From JACDHG01 sp963815295 (lineage in GTDB: Bacteria; Actinomycetota; Actinomycetes; Propionibacteriales; Nocardioidaceae): a DNA stretch of 64,000 nucleotides. The notes beneath the pieces were generated by a model. The model did no database searches, was not told where the DNA came from, and was given only the letters and a program-made list of their open reading frames with translations. A program made the translations under genes and the position numbers. This document shows positions 50,972-59,911 of this stretch, piece by piece. Each line of letters begins with the position of its first letter. The stretch's first letter is position 1. The stretch spans positions 186,001-250,000 of the forward strand of contig CAWFFZ010000003.1 in assembly GCA_963815295.1 (NCBI GenBank). The letters run 5' to 3'.

Positions 50972-52829
50972 AGTCCACTCCCTCCTCGTCGGTCGTCGCC
51001 TCGAAGCGGCTGGCTTGCAGCTCGAACATCGTGCGATACCGGCCGCTCGCGGCAATCAGCTCGTCGTGACTGCCGAGCTCGATCACGCGGCCGTGCTCCA
51101 AGACGGCGATCCGGTCTGCATGGCGCACGGTCGAGAAGCGGTGCGAGATGAGGATCGTGGTTACGCCGCGGGTGGCTTCGAGGATCCTGTCGAAGATCGC
51201 CGCTTCACCTCGTACGTCGAGCTGGGCGGTCGGCTCGTCTAGCAGGACAAGACCAGACCCTCGGCGTACAGCGCACAGAGCACGTGCCAGCGCGACCCGC
51301 TGCCACTGGCCGCCCGACAGGTCGGTTCCTCCCTCGTAGCCCTTCGCCAACGGGGTGTCGAGGTCGGCGATCTCGTCGGCGCCTGCATCGCGCAGTGCCG
51401 CCAGGATGTCCTCGTCGGGCGCACCCTCGGGGGCGACGTTGTCGCGCAACGGCAGGTCGAAGCGGACGAAGTCTTGAAAGACTGCGGTCACCTGTGAGCG
51501 CCACGAGTCGATGTCGATGTCGCGAAGGTCGACACCATCGACCTCGATGGCCCCCGAGTCGGGGTCGTAGAGGCGGCAGAGCAGCTTCGCCAGCGTCGTC
51601 TTGCCCGCGCCGTTCTGCCCGACGATCGCGAGCGACGACCCGGCAGGGACCGTGAGGTCGAGGCCGTCGTAGATGGGGCGATGCGACCTCGGATAGGTGA
51701 ACCGTAGACCGCGGACGCGGAGCTCATGACGTGGCGCCCTGGCCTCAGCGACTCGATCGCCCGGCGAGAGCGCGCCCACAGGTGCCATCGCCTGTCGGAG
51801 CTTGAGCACGGCGGCAACAGGAGCGGAGGTGCCGTCGATCACCCAGTTCAGCCCACCGAAAGCGAGGGCGCTGACGCCGATGGCAACTTGGGCGTAGACG
51901 ACGAGCCGACCAAGCGAGAGGTCACCAGACGTCGCGGCCGCGCCCAACGCCCAGAACACGACTGCGTTGGCGACAGCGACGATCAGCAGACACAGCCAGA
52001 CCGACTTCTGGCGCAGCCGGGTTGCTTCGTACTGCAGCTCGAACAGTCGCCGGCGCCGGGCCCGGAAGCGGTCGATTGTCCACTGTTGCAGGCCGAACAG
52101 ACGCAGCTCCTTGGCTGGAGGCGGATCGACGGCCAACTGGTAGGCGTAGTCGGCATGGCGTTGAGCCGACCTGACCTCGGTGGTGTTGCGGTCCTTCCAG
52201 ATCGAGCTCTCCCGCAGCAGCCAGTGCGTGCTCGCCCAGGCTCCGCCGAGCAACAGCGGTGCCCACCAGGCAAAACCCACCAGCACGACGGCGGCCGCCG
52301 CGCCGCTGACGAGCTCCACCAGGCCGCCTGCGAGGAAGCCCATGCTGATGTACATGGGCGGACCCGTCATACCGAGGTCGAAGTCGCGAGCGGTGGTGAG
52401 ATCGTCAGCGAGCTCGGGGTCCTCCAGGTGACCGATGCCCGGCGGCGCGACGCAGCTCGTGGCCAGCTCGTCGTTGAGCCAGGCCGAGAGCCGTCCCCCG
52501 AGCGTCGTACTCAGCACTTCGTGAAACGGTGCGACCACTTGGAGGAGGAGGAATGTCAGACCCATCGCCGCCAGGGGCAGGGTGAGCGACTCGTCGTCTT
52601 GTACGGCGGCGACCAGGACGCCCGTCGTGACCGCGAAAACCGAGGGGAGCACACCGCGCGCAAGCAGCGCCGACCACCAGCAGAACGCCAGTACCGGATC
52701 GGCCTTCGGCAAGCTGGCGAACAACAACCACTCAGGCCGCTGGCGGAAGGCCTTGATCCCGCCCGACGGAGTCACGGGTGCTGGCCGCGCTGAGGGCGTG
52801 GCGTGACGAACCGTTGGTGCACGTGCCAA
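50955..52829 (-). CDS. ABC exporter subunit (TMD-NBD fusion), first of pair
   Basis: About 624 residues. Membrane domain to about 350, NBD with Walker A GQNGAGKTT (about 418), canonical LSGGQWQRVALARAL, Walker B LVLLDEPTAQLD and H-loop LISHRFSTVR. Both this and its partner keep the catalytic Glu after Walker B, so both sites may hydrolyse ATP despite the odd signature in the partner. Start uncertain: TTG 52829 gives the longest product; GTG 52775 (VTPSGGIKAF) is a reasonable alternative that removes a non-conserved leader. Only 36 bases separate the longest version from the divergent GNAT gene. Confidence 0.84.
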   Translation of the reverse strand: MARAPTVRHATPSARPAPVTPSGGIKAFRQRPEWLLFASLPKADPVLAFCWWSALLARGVLPSVFAVTTGVLVAAVQDDESLTLPLAAMGLTFLLLQVVAPFHEVLSTTLGGRLSAWLNDELATSCVAPPGIGHLEDPELADDLTTARDFDLGMTGPPMYISMGFLAGGLVELVSGAAAAVVLVGFAWWAPLLLGGAWASTHWLLRESSIWKDRNTTEVRSAQRHADYAYQLAVDPPPAKELRLFGLQQWTIDRFRARRRRLFELQYEATRLRQKSVWLCLLIVAVANAVVFWALGAAATSGDLSLGRLVVYAQVAIGVSALAFGGLNWVIDGTSAPVAAVLKLRQAMAPVGALSPGDRVAEARAPRHELRVRGLRFTYPRSHRPIYDGLDLTVPAGSSLAIVGQNGAGKTTLAKLLCRLYDPDSGAIEVDGVDLRDIDIDSWRSQVTAVFQDFVRFDLPLRDNVAPEGAPDEDILAALRDAGADEIADLDTPLAKGYEGGTDLSGGQWQRVALARALCAVRRGSGLVLLDEPTAQLDVRGEAAIFDRILEATRGVTTILISHRFSTVRHADRIAVLEHGRVIELGSHDELIAASGRYRTMFELQASRFEATTDEEGVDYDVLP

Positions 52830-52865
52830 TCATGGCAGTCCGTCCGGCTGACTACGCTGGGTGCC

Positions 52866-53897
52866 ATGTGGGTGGGCGAGATCAATGTGCACGACGACGA
52901 CCTCGTCAAGAGGTTCTGGGAGGCCGGGCGTCTTGGCGATGTCCACGGGCGCGAGTACTCGACGTACTGGTCGCTGCCAGAGGCCGCCGTGGCGTTTCGA
53001 GCCGTAGGCCAGTCTGGCGAGCAGCACCCCGTTGCAGCGATCGAGGACGGTCAGGTCCTCGGCGCATGCCAGGTGGTATTGCCGATGCTCGACAACCGGC
53101 ATCTTGCGTACATCGAGCCACTGGTGCCACCTGCGCATCGAGGCCGCGGCGTCGGCAGCGCCTTGTTGCAAACAACCCTGGAACTCGTCAAAAACGCCGG
53201 CCGCACGACTGTTGTCTGCGAGGCCAACCTGCCTCTCGACGGGTCCGGCTCGGTCGGCTCTGAATGGGCGGAGCGACGAGGATTCCGGCAGGCGATTACC
53301 GAAGTCCATCGGGTGCTCGAGATTCCCCTCTCCGCACAGCGCCTCGACGAGCTCGCTGACGACTGTGCGTCACACCATGAGGGATACCGATTGGTGACGT
53401 TCGGCGACACGGTGCCGGACGAGCACATGGAAGGCTTCTGCACGCTCCAGATCGCGTTCAACGAGGAGGCGCCCGGCGGCGACCTCGACATCGAGGCCGA
53501 GCACTGGGACGAGGACCGGGTACGCAGGGGTGAGGCGCGGATGCGCGATCAGGGTCGACACCTCGAGCGCACGGTCGTCCTCGCTCCCGACGGTGAATTG
53601 GTTGCGCTCACCGAGCTGATGGCGACCGACCACATTCGAGAGCTTGCGTACCAGAGCGGCACGCTGGTGCTGTCACAGCACCGTGGGCGGCGTCTTGGCA
53701 TGGCATCGAAAGTCGCCAACCTGCGCTCCTTCCAAGCGCGGTTCCCGGACGTGAGGACCGTGCACTCCTGGAATGCCGAGCAAAACGGCCCCATGGTGGC
53801 GATCAACGAAACGCTCGGGTTCCGCCCCGTGGAGCGGTTGGCGGAGATGCAACTCAAGCTCACCGACGTACCGGCGACTGGCACTGACGGGTCGTAG
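52866..53897 (+). CDS. Double-GNAT N-acetyltransferase (paralogue 1)
   Basis: 343 residues, two tandem GNAT folds. The first has the acetyl-CoA loop VPPAHRGRGVGSALLQ (Q/R-x2-G-x-G/A, about residue 93). The second has LSQHRGRRLGMASKVANL near residue 274. FRPVERLAEMQLKL closes the protein. The layout is like mycothiol synthase, but with its own conserved tail TVHSWNAEQNGPMVAINETLGF shared with the proteins at 56600 and 57677. ATG 52866 is taken; upstream open codons lack support. Acceptor unknown. Confidence 0.85.
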   Translation: MWVGEINVHDDDLVKRFWEAGRLGDVHGREYSTYWSLPEAAVAFRAVGQSGEQHPVAAIEDGQVLGACQVVLPMLDNRHLAYIEPLVPPAHRGRGVGSALLQTTLELVKNAGRTTVVCEANLPLDGSGSVGSEWAERRGFRQAITEVHRVLEIPLSAQRLDELADDCASHHEGYRLVTFGDTVPDEHMEGFCTLQIAFNEEAPGGDLDIEAEHWDEDRVRRGEARMRDQGRHLERTVVLAPDGELVALTELMATDHIRELAYQSGTLVLSQHRGRRLGMASKVANLRSFQARFPDVRTVHSWNAEQNGPMVAINETLGFRPVERLAEMQLKLTDVPATGTDGS

Positions 53898-54011
53898 TAC
53901 CGACCGGCGCAAGTGCCTCCTGAGTCGTAGTACCAGCGGACAATGGCGCACCGCCCATCGCACGACCGACGCTTGAACACGTCGGAGCTCTACGCGAGAA
54001 GTGCGATGGGC
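53891..54011. promoter_or_regulatory. Direct and inverted repeats before small secreted protein gene
   Basis: GTCGTAGTACC occurs at 53891-53901 and again at 53924-53934 (33-base spacing, about three helical turns). Further on, GCCCATCGCAC (53953-53963) and GTGCGATGGGC (54001-54011) form an 11-bp inverted repeat just before the AGGAGG. The first may be a regulator site, the second an mRNA hairpin. Confidence 0.5.
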
Positions 54012-54032
54012 CCGCGGTACCAGGAGGACATC

Positions 54033-54437
54033 ATGAACAAATTCAGCAGGCTCAACCTCGTCTCGAGCACCGCAGTGCTCACCTCGATCCTTGCGCTCTC
54101 GGCCGCGAGCATCTCGCCCGCGCTGGCCAATGACCGTGACGTGATCCGCGAGGGATCGTGCTCGGGCGCCACCGACTGGAAGCTCAAGGGCAGTCCCGAG
54201 AACGGCCGAATCGAGGTGGAGGGCGAGGTGGACAGCAACCGTAACGGACAGCGATGGAACTGGCGCATTGTCCACAACGGACATGTCGCAGCCCGGGGAA
54301 CCTCGACCACACAGGCACCCAGTGGCTCCTTCGAAGTGCGTCGGGTCATCTCCAACGCTGCTGGCAAGGACGGCATCGCCTTCCGAGCCCGCAACGCCGC
54401 CTCCGGCGAGATCTGCCGGGGATTCCTCAGGTTCTGA
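54033..54437 (+). CDS. Small secreted protein of unknown function
   Basis: 134 residues. Signal peptide of about 32 residues (NKFSRLNLVSSTAVLTSILALSAASISPALA, cut after ALA). The mature domain of about 100 residues has beta-strand character (WKLKGSPENGRIEVEGEVDSN, WNWRIVHNGHVAARG) and two Cys (EGSCSGATDW, GEICRGFLRF) that probably form a disulfide joining its ends. No family recognised. AGGAGG at 54022-54027 fixes the ATG. A sensor kinase and response regulator follow on the same strand. Confidence 0.72.
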   Translation: MNKFSRLNLVSSTAVLTSILALSAASISPALANDRDVIREGSCSGATDWKLKGSPENGRIEVEGEVDSNRNGQRWNWRIVHNGHVAARGTSTTQAPSGSFEVRRVISNAAGKDGIAFRARNAASGEICRGFLRF

Positions 54438-54522
54438 CGGATCCCGGACGGACGAGCCTTATCCAGCCCAACTCAACGGAGCAACGCGATGAGCACAGCC
54501 CACGCTGAGCAAGAAGGGCCTC

Positions 54523-55929
54523 ATGGCGCCGATGCCAGACACCCACTCGCGGCATACTGAGGGCCCCGACCTCGGAGCGTTCTCGATGCCTGTACTCACC
54601 CCGCCTGGGCGGTCCCCCTCACGGGGGGCCGCCTCGGCTGGTGGTTGGCGCAGGATCGTGGCCAACCCGGTGGTCCAGTTCTTCACGGCCGGAGCCGTCG
54701 CCCTGATCCTGATCTTGGTCGGATCCGGTTGGCTGAGCGAACGTGCTGCCACCGATGAGGCCATCATTGACACCCGGTCGACCGCAGAGCTGCTCGCGCA
54801 CTCAGTGATCCAGCCCACCCTGACCCGCGGGGTCGTCGAAGGCGATGCCGCAGCCGTCGAGGAGTTCGACCGCCAGATGCGGCAGCGGGTGTTGGTCGGC
54901 AACCTGATCCGGATCAAGATCTGGTCTGCCGACGGACGGATCGTCTACTCGGACGAGGGGCGGTTGATCGGGGAGCAGTTCGAGCTCGCTGCCGACGAGA
55001 TCGACATCCTGAATAACGGCGGCAGCGCGGCCGAGGTGTCCAACCTCGCCGAGCCAGAGAACCGCTTCGAGCCGGACTCCGGTCGGCTGCTCGAGGTTTA
55101 CACGCAGGTGACTACTCCGGATGGGGAGCCGTTGCTGTTTGAGGCGTACTTCTCGTGGGGGATCGTCGCGAGCGGAAGCAGTCAGGTGCTGGACGCGTTC
55201 CGCCCGATCACGATCATCGGGCTGCTGGTCTTCCTGGCCCTGACAGGACCACTTGTCTGGGTGCTGGCACGACGGCTCGACGCGGCTGCGGCAGCCCGCG
55301 AGCGGTTGCTCGTCGCCGCTGTAGCAGCGTCCGACATCGAGCGGCGACGGATTGCCCGCGATCTCCACGACGGCGTCGTCCAGAACCTCGCTGGTACGTC
55401 GTTTGCCCTGTCCGCGGCAGCCCGCGAGGAGAAAGACCGGCCCGCCCTCGAGGAGCATCTGGAGCAGCTCGCCTCCGGCGTACGCCACAGCCTGCGCTCG
55501 CTCCGCTCTTTGCTCGTCGAGATCTATCCGCCCGAGCTGCGCACCGAAGGACTGGCGGCGGCCCTTGACGACCTAGTGGCCCCTACGGTCGCGGCAGGAG
55601 TCACCGTCGACGTGGACGTGGTCGACACCAGCAGCCTCCCGCACGAGGACGTGGCGTTGATCTGGCGCGTCGCCCAGGAGGCGGTGCGAAACGCCCAGCG
55701 GCACGGCAAGCCTGAGCGCATTGGCGTCACCGTGACACAAACGGCGGATTCATCGGTGCTCGAGGTCGTCGACGACGGGGCCGGATTCGACCCGCACGTC
55801 GCGCCGGCTTCGGGGCATCTCGGCCTTCGCTCGCTGCGCGATCTCGTCCGTGACGTCGGGGCCACCCTGACGGTGACGTCGCGCGTGGGGGCGGGGACTC
55901 AAGTCAGGCTGGAGGTGCCGAGCCGGTGA
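54523..55929 (+). CDS. Two-component sensor histidine kinase (NarL-partner, HisKA_3 type)
   Basis: 468 residues. First membrane helix at about 45-65 (FFTAGAVALILILVGSGWL), extracytoplasmic sensor of about 150 residues, second helix near 227-247 (ITIIGLLVFLALTGPLVWVL). The dimerisation/phosphorylation site is ERRRIARDLHDGVVQNL (His at about 286), and a HATPase_c domain has WRVAQEAVRNAQRHGKP and VVDDGAGFD, HLGLRSLRDLV. The N-terminal 40 residues are low-complexity. The response regulator gene starts 7 bases after its stop. Signal unknown. Confidence 0.92.
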   Translation: MAPMPDTHSRHTEGPDLGAFSMPVLTPPGRSPSRGAASAGGWRRIVANPVVQFFTAGAVALILILVGSGWLSERAATDEAIIDTRSTAELLAHSVIQPTLTRGVVEGDAAAVEEFDRQMRQRVLVGNLIRIKIWSADGRIVYSDEGRLIGEQFELAADEIDILNNGGSAAEVSNLAEPENRFEPDSGRLLEVYTQVTTPDGEPLLFEAYFSWGIVASGSSQVLDAFRPITIIGLLVFLALTGPLVWVLARRLDAAAAARERLLVAAVAASDIERRRIARDLHDGVVQNLAGTSFALSAAAREEKDRPALEEHLEQLASGVRHSLRSLRSLLVEIYPPELRTEGLAAALDDLVAPTVAAGVTVDVDVVDTSSLPHEDVALIWRVAQEAVRNAQRHGKPERIGVTVTQTADSSVLEVVDDGAGFDPHVAPASGHLGLRSLRDLVRDVGATLTVTSRVGAGTQVRLEVPSR

Positions 55930-55936
55930 TGACAGA

Positions 55937-56560
55937 GTGATCAGGATCGTGCTCGCCGACGACCATCCGCTGGTGCGTCGCGGGTTGGAGCAGCTGCTGG
56001 CCGGGAATGCAGAGATCGAAGTTGTCGGCACAGCGGCAGACGGCGCCGAAGCGGTTGAGATGGTGCAGGCGACCAAGCCCGACGTCGTACTGATGGACCT
56101 GCAGATGCCGGTGCTCGACGGCGTCGAGGCGACCCGAAAGATCGTGGCTGCTGACGACTCCGTGCAGGTTGTCGTGTTGACGTCGTTCTCAGACACGGAG
56201 CGGATCGTGGCCGCGCTCGATGCCGGCGCTGTGGGCTACCTGCTGAAGGACACCGGCCCAGAGGATCTGCTGAGTGGTGTCCGGGCGGCCGCCCGCGGCG
56301 AGTCGCCGCTCCATCCCAAAGCCGCCCGGCAGCTACTCACCGCACGGACCCATCGACCGGACACGACCGTCGAGCTCACGCCGCGGGAGACTGAGGTGCT
56401 CGGCCTCGTCCGCCAAGGTCTCGCCAACAAGCAGATCGCCCGTCGACTCGGCATCAGCGAGCGAACGGTCAAGGCGCATCTCACGTCGACGTTCCATCGG
56501 ATCGGGGTGCTGGACCGGACCCAGGCAGCACTCTGGGCCGAGCGCAACGGCATCGGGTAG
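55937..56560 (+). CDS. LuxR/NarL-type response regulator
   Basis: 207 residues. Receiver domain: acidic pair in LADDHPLVRRG, phospho-acceptor Asp in VVLMDLQMPVLDG (residue 54), Thr in VVLTSFSD and Lys in GYLLKDTGPEDL. LuxR HTH: LTPRETEVLGLVRQGLANKQIARRLGISERTVKAHLTSTFHRIGV. Starts at GTG 55937 (MIRIVLADDH), coupled to the upstream kinase. Targets are unknown; the repeats at 53891 upstream of the adjacent secreted-protein gene are candidates. Confidence 0.94.
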   Translation: MIRIVLADDHPLVRRGLEQLLAGNAEIEVVGTAADGAEAVEMVQATKPDVVLMDLQMPVLDGVEATRKIVAADDSVQVVVLTSFSDTERIVAALDAGAVGYLLKDTGPEDLLSGVRAAARGESPLHPKAARQLLTARTHRPDTTVELTPRETEVLGLVRQGLANKQIARRLGISERTVKAHLTSTFHRIGVLDRTQAALWAERNGIG

Positions 56561-56599
56561 GTCACAGCCTCGCTGCCGGCCGCAGCTGGCTGCCGCGAC

Positions 56600-57601
56600 T
56601 CACAAGGTGCGGAAGTACTCTCCGATGCGACCGACCGGCACGAACCCCATCGCGTCGTTGACGGCGATCATCGGCGCGTTGCTCTCGGCATTCCAGGTAT
56701 GCAGGATCGTCCTGTCGGGGTGCAGTGCCTGCACGATGCGGAGGTTGCGGACTTTGGTGGCGATGCCGAGCCGGTGGCCACGGTGGTCACGGCGCACGAG
56801 AGTGTCCCACTGGAAGATGTTGCGCGGATCGTGCGCTGGGACGATGAGCTGTGAGTGTGCCACCGGGACGCCGCCGCGGTCGAACGCGATAGTGGTGTAG
56901 AGCACGCGCCCCTGGGCATTGAGCGACTCGACCCGAGCAGCGAGCGTCGCCGGTGTGTCGCTGCCCTTCTCGAACTCGAGCTCGCCGGAGGGCGCGTCGA
57001 CGAGGATGTCACTCGAGAGGTTGCTGTAGTCCGCGAGGATCTCCGTTGGCGGTAGTCCGACGAAGTCACCGAGCTGGTAGTCGCAATGCGCTGGCGCGGC
57101 GTCGGCAGCCAACCGGTCCAGCAGGGCGCCGTCGACTGGGAGCTCCAGCACCCGGTGTATGTCGGCCTGCGAAAAGGCGAAGCCGTGCGCGGCGGCGAAC
57201 CTGCGGTCGGGGTGGGTCTCGTCGGCGCCGAGCGGGAAGTCAACTTCTGTCATCAGCGTCGACCTACCCCAGTCGCGTGCAAGGGCGATCAAGAACTCCG
57301 CCATCCGCGTCCCGTGGCCGCGTCGTCGATCGGCTGGTGCGACCTGCACCAAGCCCCACGCCTTCTCGAGGTTGTCCTGCGTCGGGCGCTCGAGAAATCC
57401 CACCACTGCGGCGCGGCCGTCGACAAAACCGAGGAATGCCTCGAGGTGGTTGAGGGGGTCAGTGTTGCGCAGGCTTTCGCGATGCTCCTCGAACACACGC
57501 GGCGTCGGGTAGGGGTTGTCGACCAGCTCCGCTTCGTAGCTGATCTGCGTCAACGCTTCGACGTCAGCTGTCTGGTCTGGCTGGACGCGACGGATCTCCA
57601 C
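56600..57601 (-). CDS. Double-GNAT N-acetyltransferase (paralogue 2)
   Basis: 333 residues, two GNAT domains: first CoA loop VQVAPADRRRGHGTRMAEFL (about 92), second VRRDHRGHRLGIATKVRNL (about 268), then ILHTWNAESNAPMIAVNDAMGF. It shares domain order, length and tail motif with the genes at 52866 and 57677. Lies downstream of paralogue 3 on the same strand, 75 bases after it, so the two may be one transcript. Substrate unknown. Confidence 0.85.
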   Translation of the reverse strand: MEIRRVQPDQTADVEALTQISYEAELVDNPYPTPRVFEEHRESLRNTDPLNHLEAFLGFVDGRAAVVGFLERPTQDNLEKAWGLVQVAPADRRRGHGTRMAEFLIALARDWGRSTLMTEVDFPLGADETHPDRRFAAAHGFAFSQADIHRVLELPVDGALLDRLAADAAPAHCDYQLGDFVGLPPTEILADYSNLSSDILVDAPSGELEFEKGSDTPATLAARVESLNAQGRVLYTTIAFDRGGVPVAHSQLIVPAHDPRNIFQWDTLVRRDHRGHRLGIATKVRNLRIVQALHPDRTILHTWNAESNAPMIAVNDAMGFVPVGRIGEYFRTL

Positions 57602-57676
57602 GGGTTCAAGGTAAGGGCTCGACGACGTACGTCGTCAACGGGTTAACGCCGTGTGGTCTGGAATGGGCGCGCGACC

Positions 57677-58696
57677 TCACGCAGGGTCGAGCTTGCGCTG
57701 CCACTCGACTATCAGCTCGACCGGCTCGAAGCCCATCTTCTCGTTGATGCGGACCATGTTGTCGTTGTCCTCGGCGTTGGACGTGACGATCTGGGTGCGC
57801 TCGGGGTTGTCCTTCTGCATGGCACGCAGGTTGACAGCCTTCGTCGCCAACCCGAGCCGGTGGCCACGATGGTCGCGACGAACCAGCGTGCCCCACTGGA
57901 AGACCGAGATCGTGTCAGACGAGGTCGTGGCGAGCGTGGACTGGGCGACGGCTTCCCCGGACTTGTCGATCGCGAGGGTCTCGTAAACAGTGCGGCCTGC
58001 CTCCAGAAGCTTGTCCTGCCTGATCTTGAGGCCTTCGGGCGTCAGTGACTCCGCCTCGAAGTTGATGTCACCGGTCGGGGAGTCCACGCCGAGCTGGTTG
58101 TGGAGATAGCAGAACGACTCGACAAGCTCGTCAGGGATGTCATTGACGAAGGTCTCGATCCGGTAGTCCTGGTGATGCGGCGCGGACTCGTCGATCCATT
58201 GCTGGATGAGCTCATCGGCGACGGGGAGCTTGAGACGGCGAGTCACTTCGACGTTCGCAAGGGCGTAGCCGCGCTTCTCCGCGAACTGGCGGTAGGGGTG
58301 CTCGTCGCGTGAGTCGAACGGCAGGTGGGACTCCGTCAGCAAAGTGGTGCGACCCGCGTCGGTGGCTAGCCCTTCCAGGAACCTGAGCAGTCCGCTCCCG
58401 ACGCCAAGGTGTCGGTTCTCAGGCGGCACGGCGACGTCGAGGAACGCCTTGTCGACGTTGTCGTTGTAGGTCAGGCTGAATATGGCCACCCCACGCATCG
58501 CCGTGGCGTCGCTGTCGTCGTACGCGGCGTACGCGTCCATCGTCTCGCCGGGCTCGGGCCGGCGGAACATGACCGCTGCTTCGTGCTCGGACCAGTACGG
58601 AGGATCGGCACGCTCGAACAGCTCAGCGTCCCGCATGCTGCGGTAGAACTGGGCGAACTCGGTGTCGTCGTCGACGTGAACCTTCCTGAATTCCAC
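57677..58696 (-). CDS. Double-GNAT N-acetyltransferase (paralogue 3)
   Basis: 339 residues. First CoA loop VPPENRHLGVGSGLLRFL, second VRRDHRGHRLGLATKAVNL, ending VTSNAEDNDNMVRINEKMGFEPVELI. Start at GTG 58696 (VEFRKVHVDDD); the frame is open 53 codons further upstream, but that stretch reads through three palindromes and has no family similarity. The palindromes (58777-58853) lie 80-157 bases upstream and probably control this gene and paralogue 2. Closest in sequence to paralogue 2 in the second domain. Confidence 0.85.
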   Translation of the reverse strand: MEFRKVHVDDDTEFAQFYRSMRDAELFERADPPYWSEHEAAVMFRRPEPGETMDAYAAYDDSDATAMRGVAIFSLTYNDNVDKAFLDVAVPPENRHLGVGSGLLRFLEGLATDAGRTTLLTESHLPFDSRDEHPYRQFAEKRGYALANVEVTRRLKLPVADELIQQWIDESAPHHQDYRIETFVNDIPDELVESFCYLHNQLGVDSPTGDINFEAESLTPEGLKIRQDKLLEAGRTVYETLAIDKSGEAVAQSTLATTSSDTISVFQWGTLVRRDHRGHRLGLATKAVNLRAMQKDNPERTQIVTSNAEDNDNMVRINEKMGFEPVELIVEWQRKLDPA

Positions 58697-58776
58697 ACTT
58701 GAGAGTAAGGACGAAACAGGCGGCACCGCCACCCGTTTTCCGTGGGGACAGCGCTCGTGCGTCCCCCGGGCGTTTA

Positions 58777-58853
58777 CCTTGTTCACAAGGCGGGTTCCTT
58801 GTTGACAAGGCAAATCAGCCAAGTGAAGAGGGCAGCTGCCTTGTGAACAAGGC
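58777..58853. promoter_or_regulatory. Three CCTTGT-NN-ACAAGG palindromes
   Basis: Copies at 58777-58790 (centre TC), 58797-58810 (TG) and 58839-58852 (GA, with an extra G/C pair outside). Start-to-start spacing is 20 and 42 bases, near two and four helical turns, as for cooperative operators. They lie between coaA and the double-GNAT gene. Confidence 0.7.
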
Positions 58854-58868
58854 AAACGCGGGTGAGGG

Positions 58869-59825
58869 TCAGAGCTTGCGGAGGCGGATGTAGCGCACCG
58901 AGTGGTCAGCGTCCTTGCGCAGCACCAGGGTGGCCCGCCCGCGTGTCGGTTTGATGTTGCCGTCGAGGTTCGGTCCGTTTATCGCGTCCCAGATCCGTTC
59001 AGCTTCGGCCACTGCCTCGCGCTCGTTGAGGTGTGCGAACTGGTGGAAGTATGACGCGGGGTCCCGGAAGGCCGTCTCGCGCAGCCGGAGGAATCGCTCG
59101 GTGTACCAGCGCCGGATGTCGGGGGTGGCGGCGTCGACGTACACGGAGAAGTCGAAGAAGTCGCGAACCGCGAGGCCGATGCGGCCGTTCGCCGTGACGC
59201 GTGCCTGTTGCAGCACGTTGAGGCCCTCGATCAGCACGATGTCAGGGCGCTTCACGACGAGTCGCTCGTCAGGCAGGACGTCGTACTCCAGATGCGAGTA
59301 GACAGGCGCCGTGACGTCATCCTTGCCGGACTTGATGTCGATCACGAACCTGAGCAGCGCGCGACGGTCGTACGACTCGGGGAACCCCTTGCGGTCGAGC
59401 AGGCCGCGTCGCTCGAGCTCGGCATTGGAGTAGAGGAATCCGTCGGTGGTCACCAGTGCGACGTCGGGATGCTCCGGCCAATGGGCGAGCAGTTCACGCA
59501 GCAACCGTGCCGTCGTCGACTTGCCGACCGCCACCGAGCCCGCAACGCCAATGACGAAAGGGGTTCGGCGCGGCTGACGCTCACCAAGGAACGATTCGGT
59601 GGCGTCGTGCAGGGCGCCGACGTGCCGCACATACAAGCTCAGGAGTCGAGACAGCGGCAGGTAGACGTCGGCGACTTCGCCGAGGTCGAGCTCGTCGCCG
59701 AGACCGCGTAAGCGCTCGACTTCGTCGGCCGAAAGCGGCAGCGGCATCGACTCTGCCAGGGCTGCCCACGTCGCCCGATCCAGCTCGACATAGGGGGACG
59801 CGTCATCCGAGGGCATAGCCGCCAT
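58869..59825 (-). CDS. coaA: Type I pantothenate kinase
   Basis: 318 residues. First committed step of coenzyme A synthesis (pantothenate to 4'-phosphopantothenate). P-loop GVAGSVAVGKSTTARLL (about residue 97), VTTDGFLYSN, FPESYDRRALLRFV, VYSHLEYDV and the CoA/pantothenate region WYTERFLRLRETAF; the ending NIKPTRGRATLVLRKDADHSV is also standard. Start ambiguous between MAAMPSDD and the ATG three codons on. Divergent from glmS. Confidence 0.95.
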   Translation of the reverse strand: MAAMPSDDASPYVELDRATWAALAESMPLPLSADEVERLRGLGDELDLGEVADVYLPLSRLLSLYVRHVGALHDATESFLGERQPRRTPFVIGVAGSVAVGKSTTARLLRELLAHWPEHPDVALVTTDGFLYSNAELERRGLLDRKGFPESYDRRALLRFVIDIKSGKDDVTAPVYSHLEYDVLPDERLVVKRPDIVLIEGLNVLQQARVTANGRIGLAVRDFFDFSVYVDAATPDIRRWYTERFLRLRETAFRDPASYFHQFAHLNEREAVAEAERIWDAINGPNLDGNIKPTRGRATLVLRKDADHSVRYIRLRKL

Positions 59826-59911
59826 TATCGGGTACGTCGTCGCACGGGACTCGTGCGCGGCGCCCGTGAAGGCGGCGCAGCTGGCGTAATGGCGTAGGTA
59901 GGCTGAGGTCC

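Noticed and set aside
59826..59911. glmS ribozyme upstream of glmS
   Set aside because: Only 86 bases to the divergent coaA gene and no ribozyme core sequence; such ribozymes are typical of Firmicutes.
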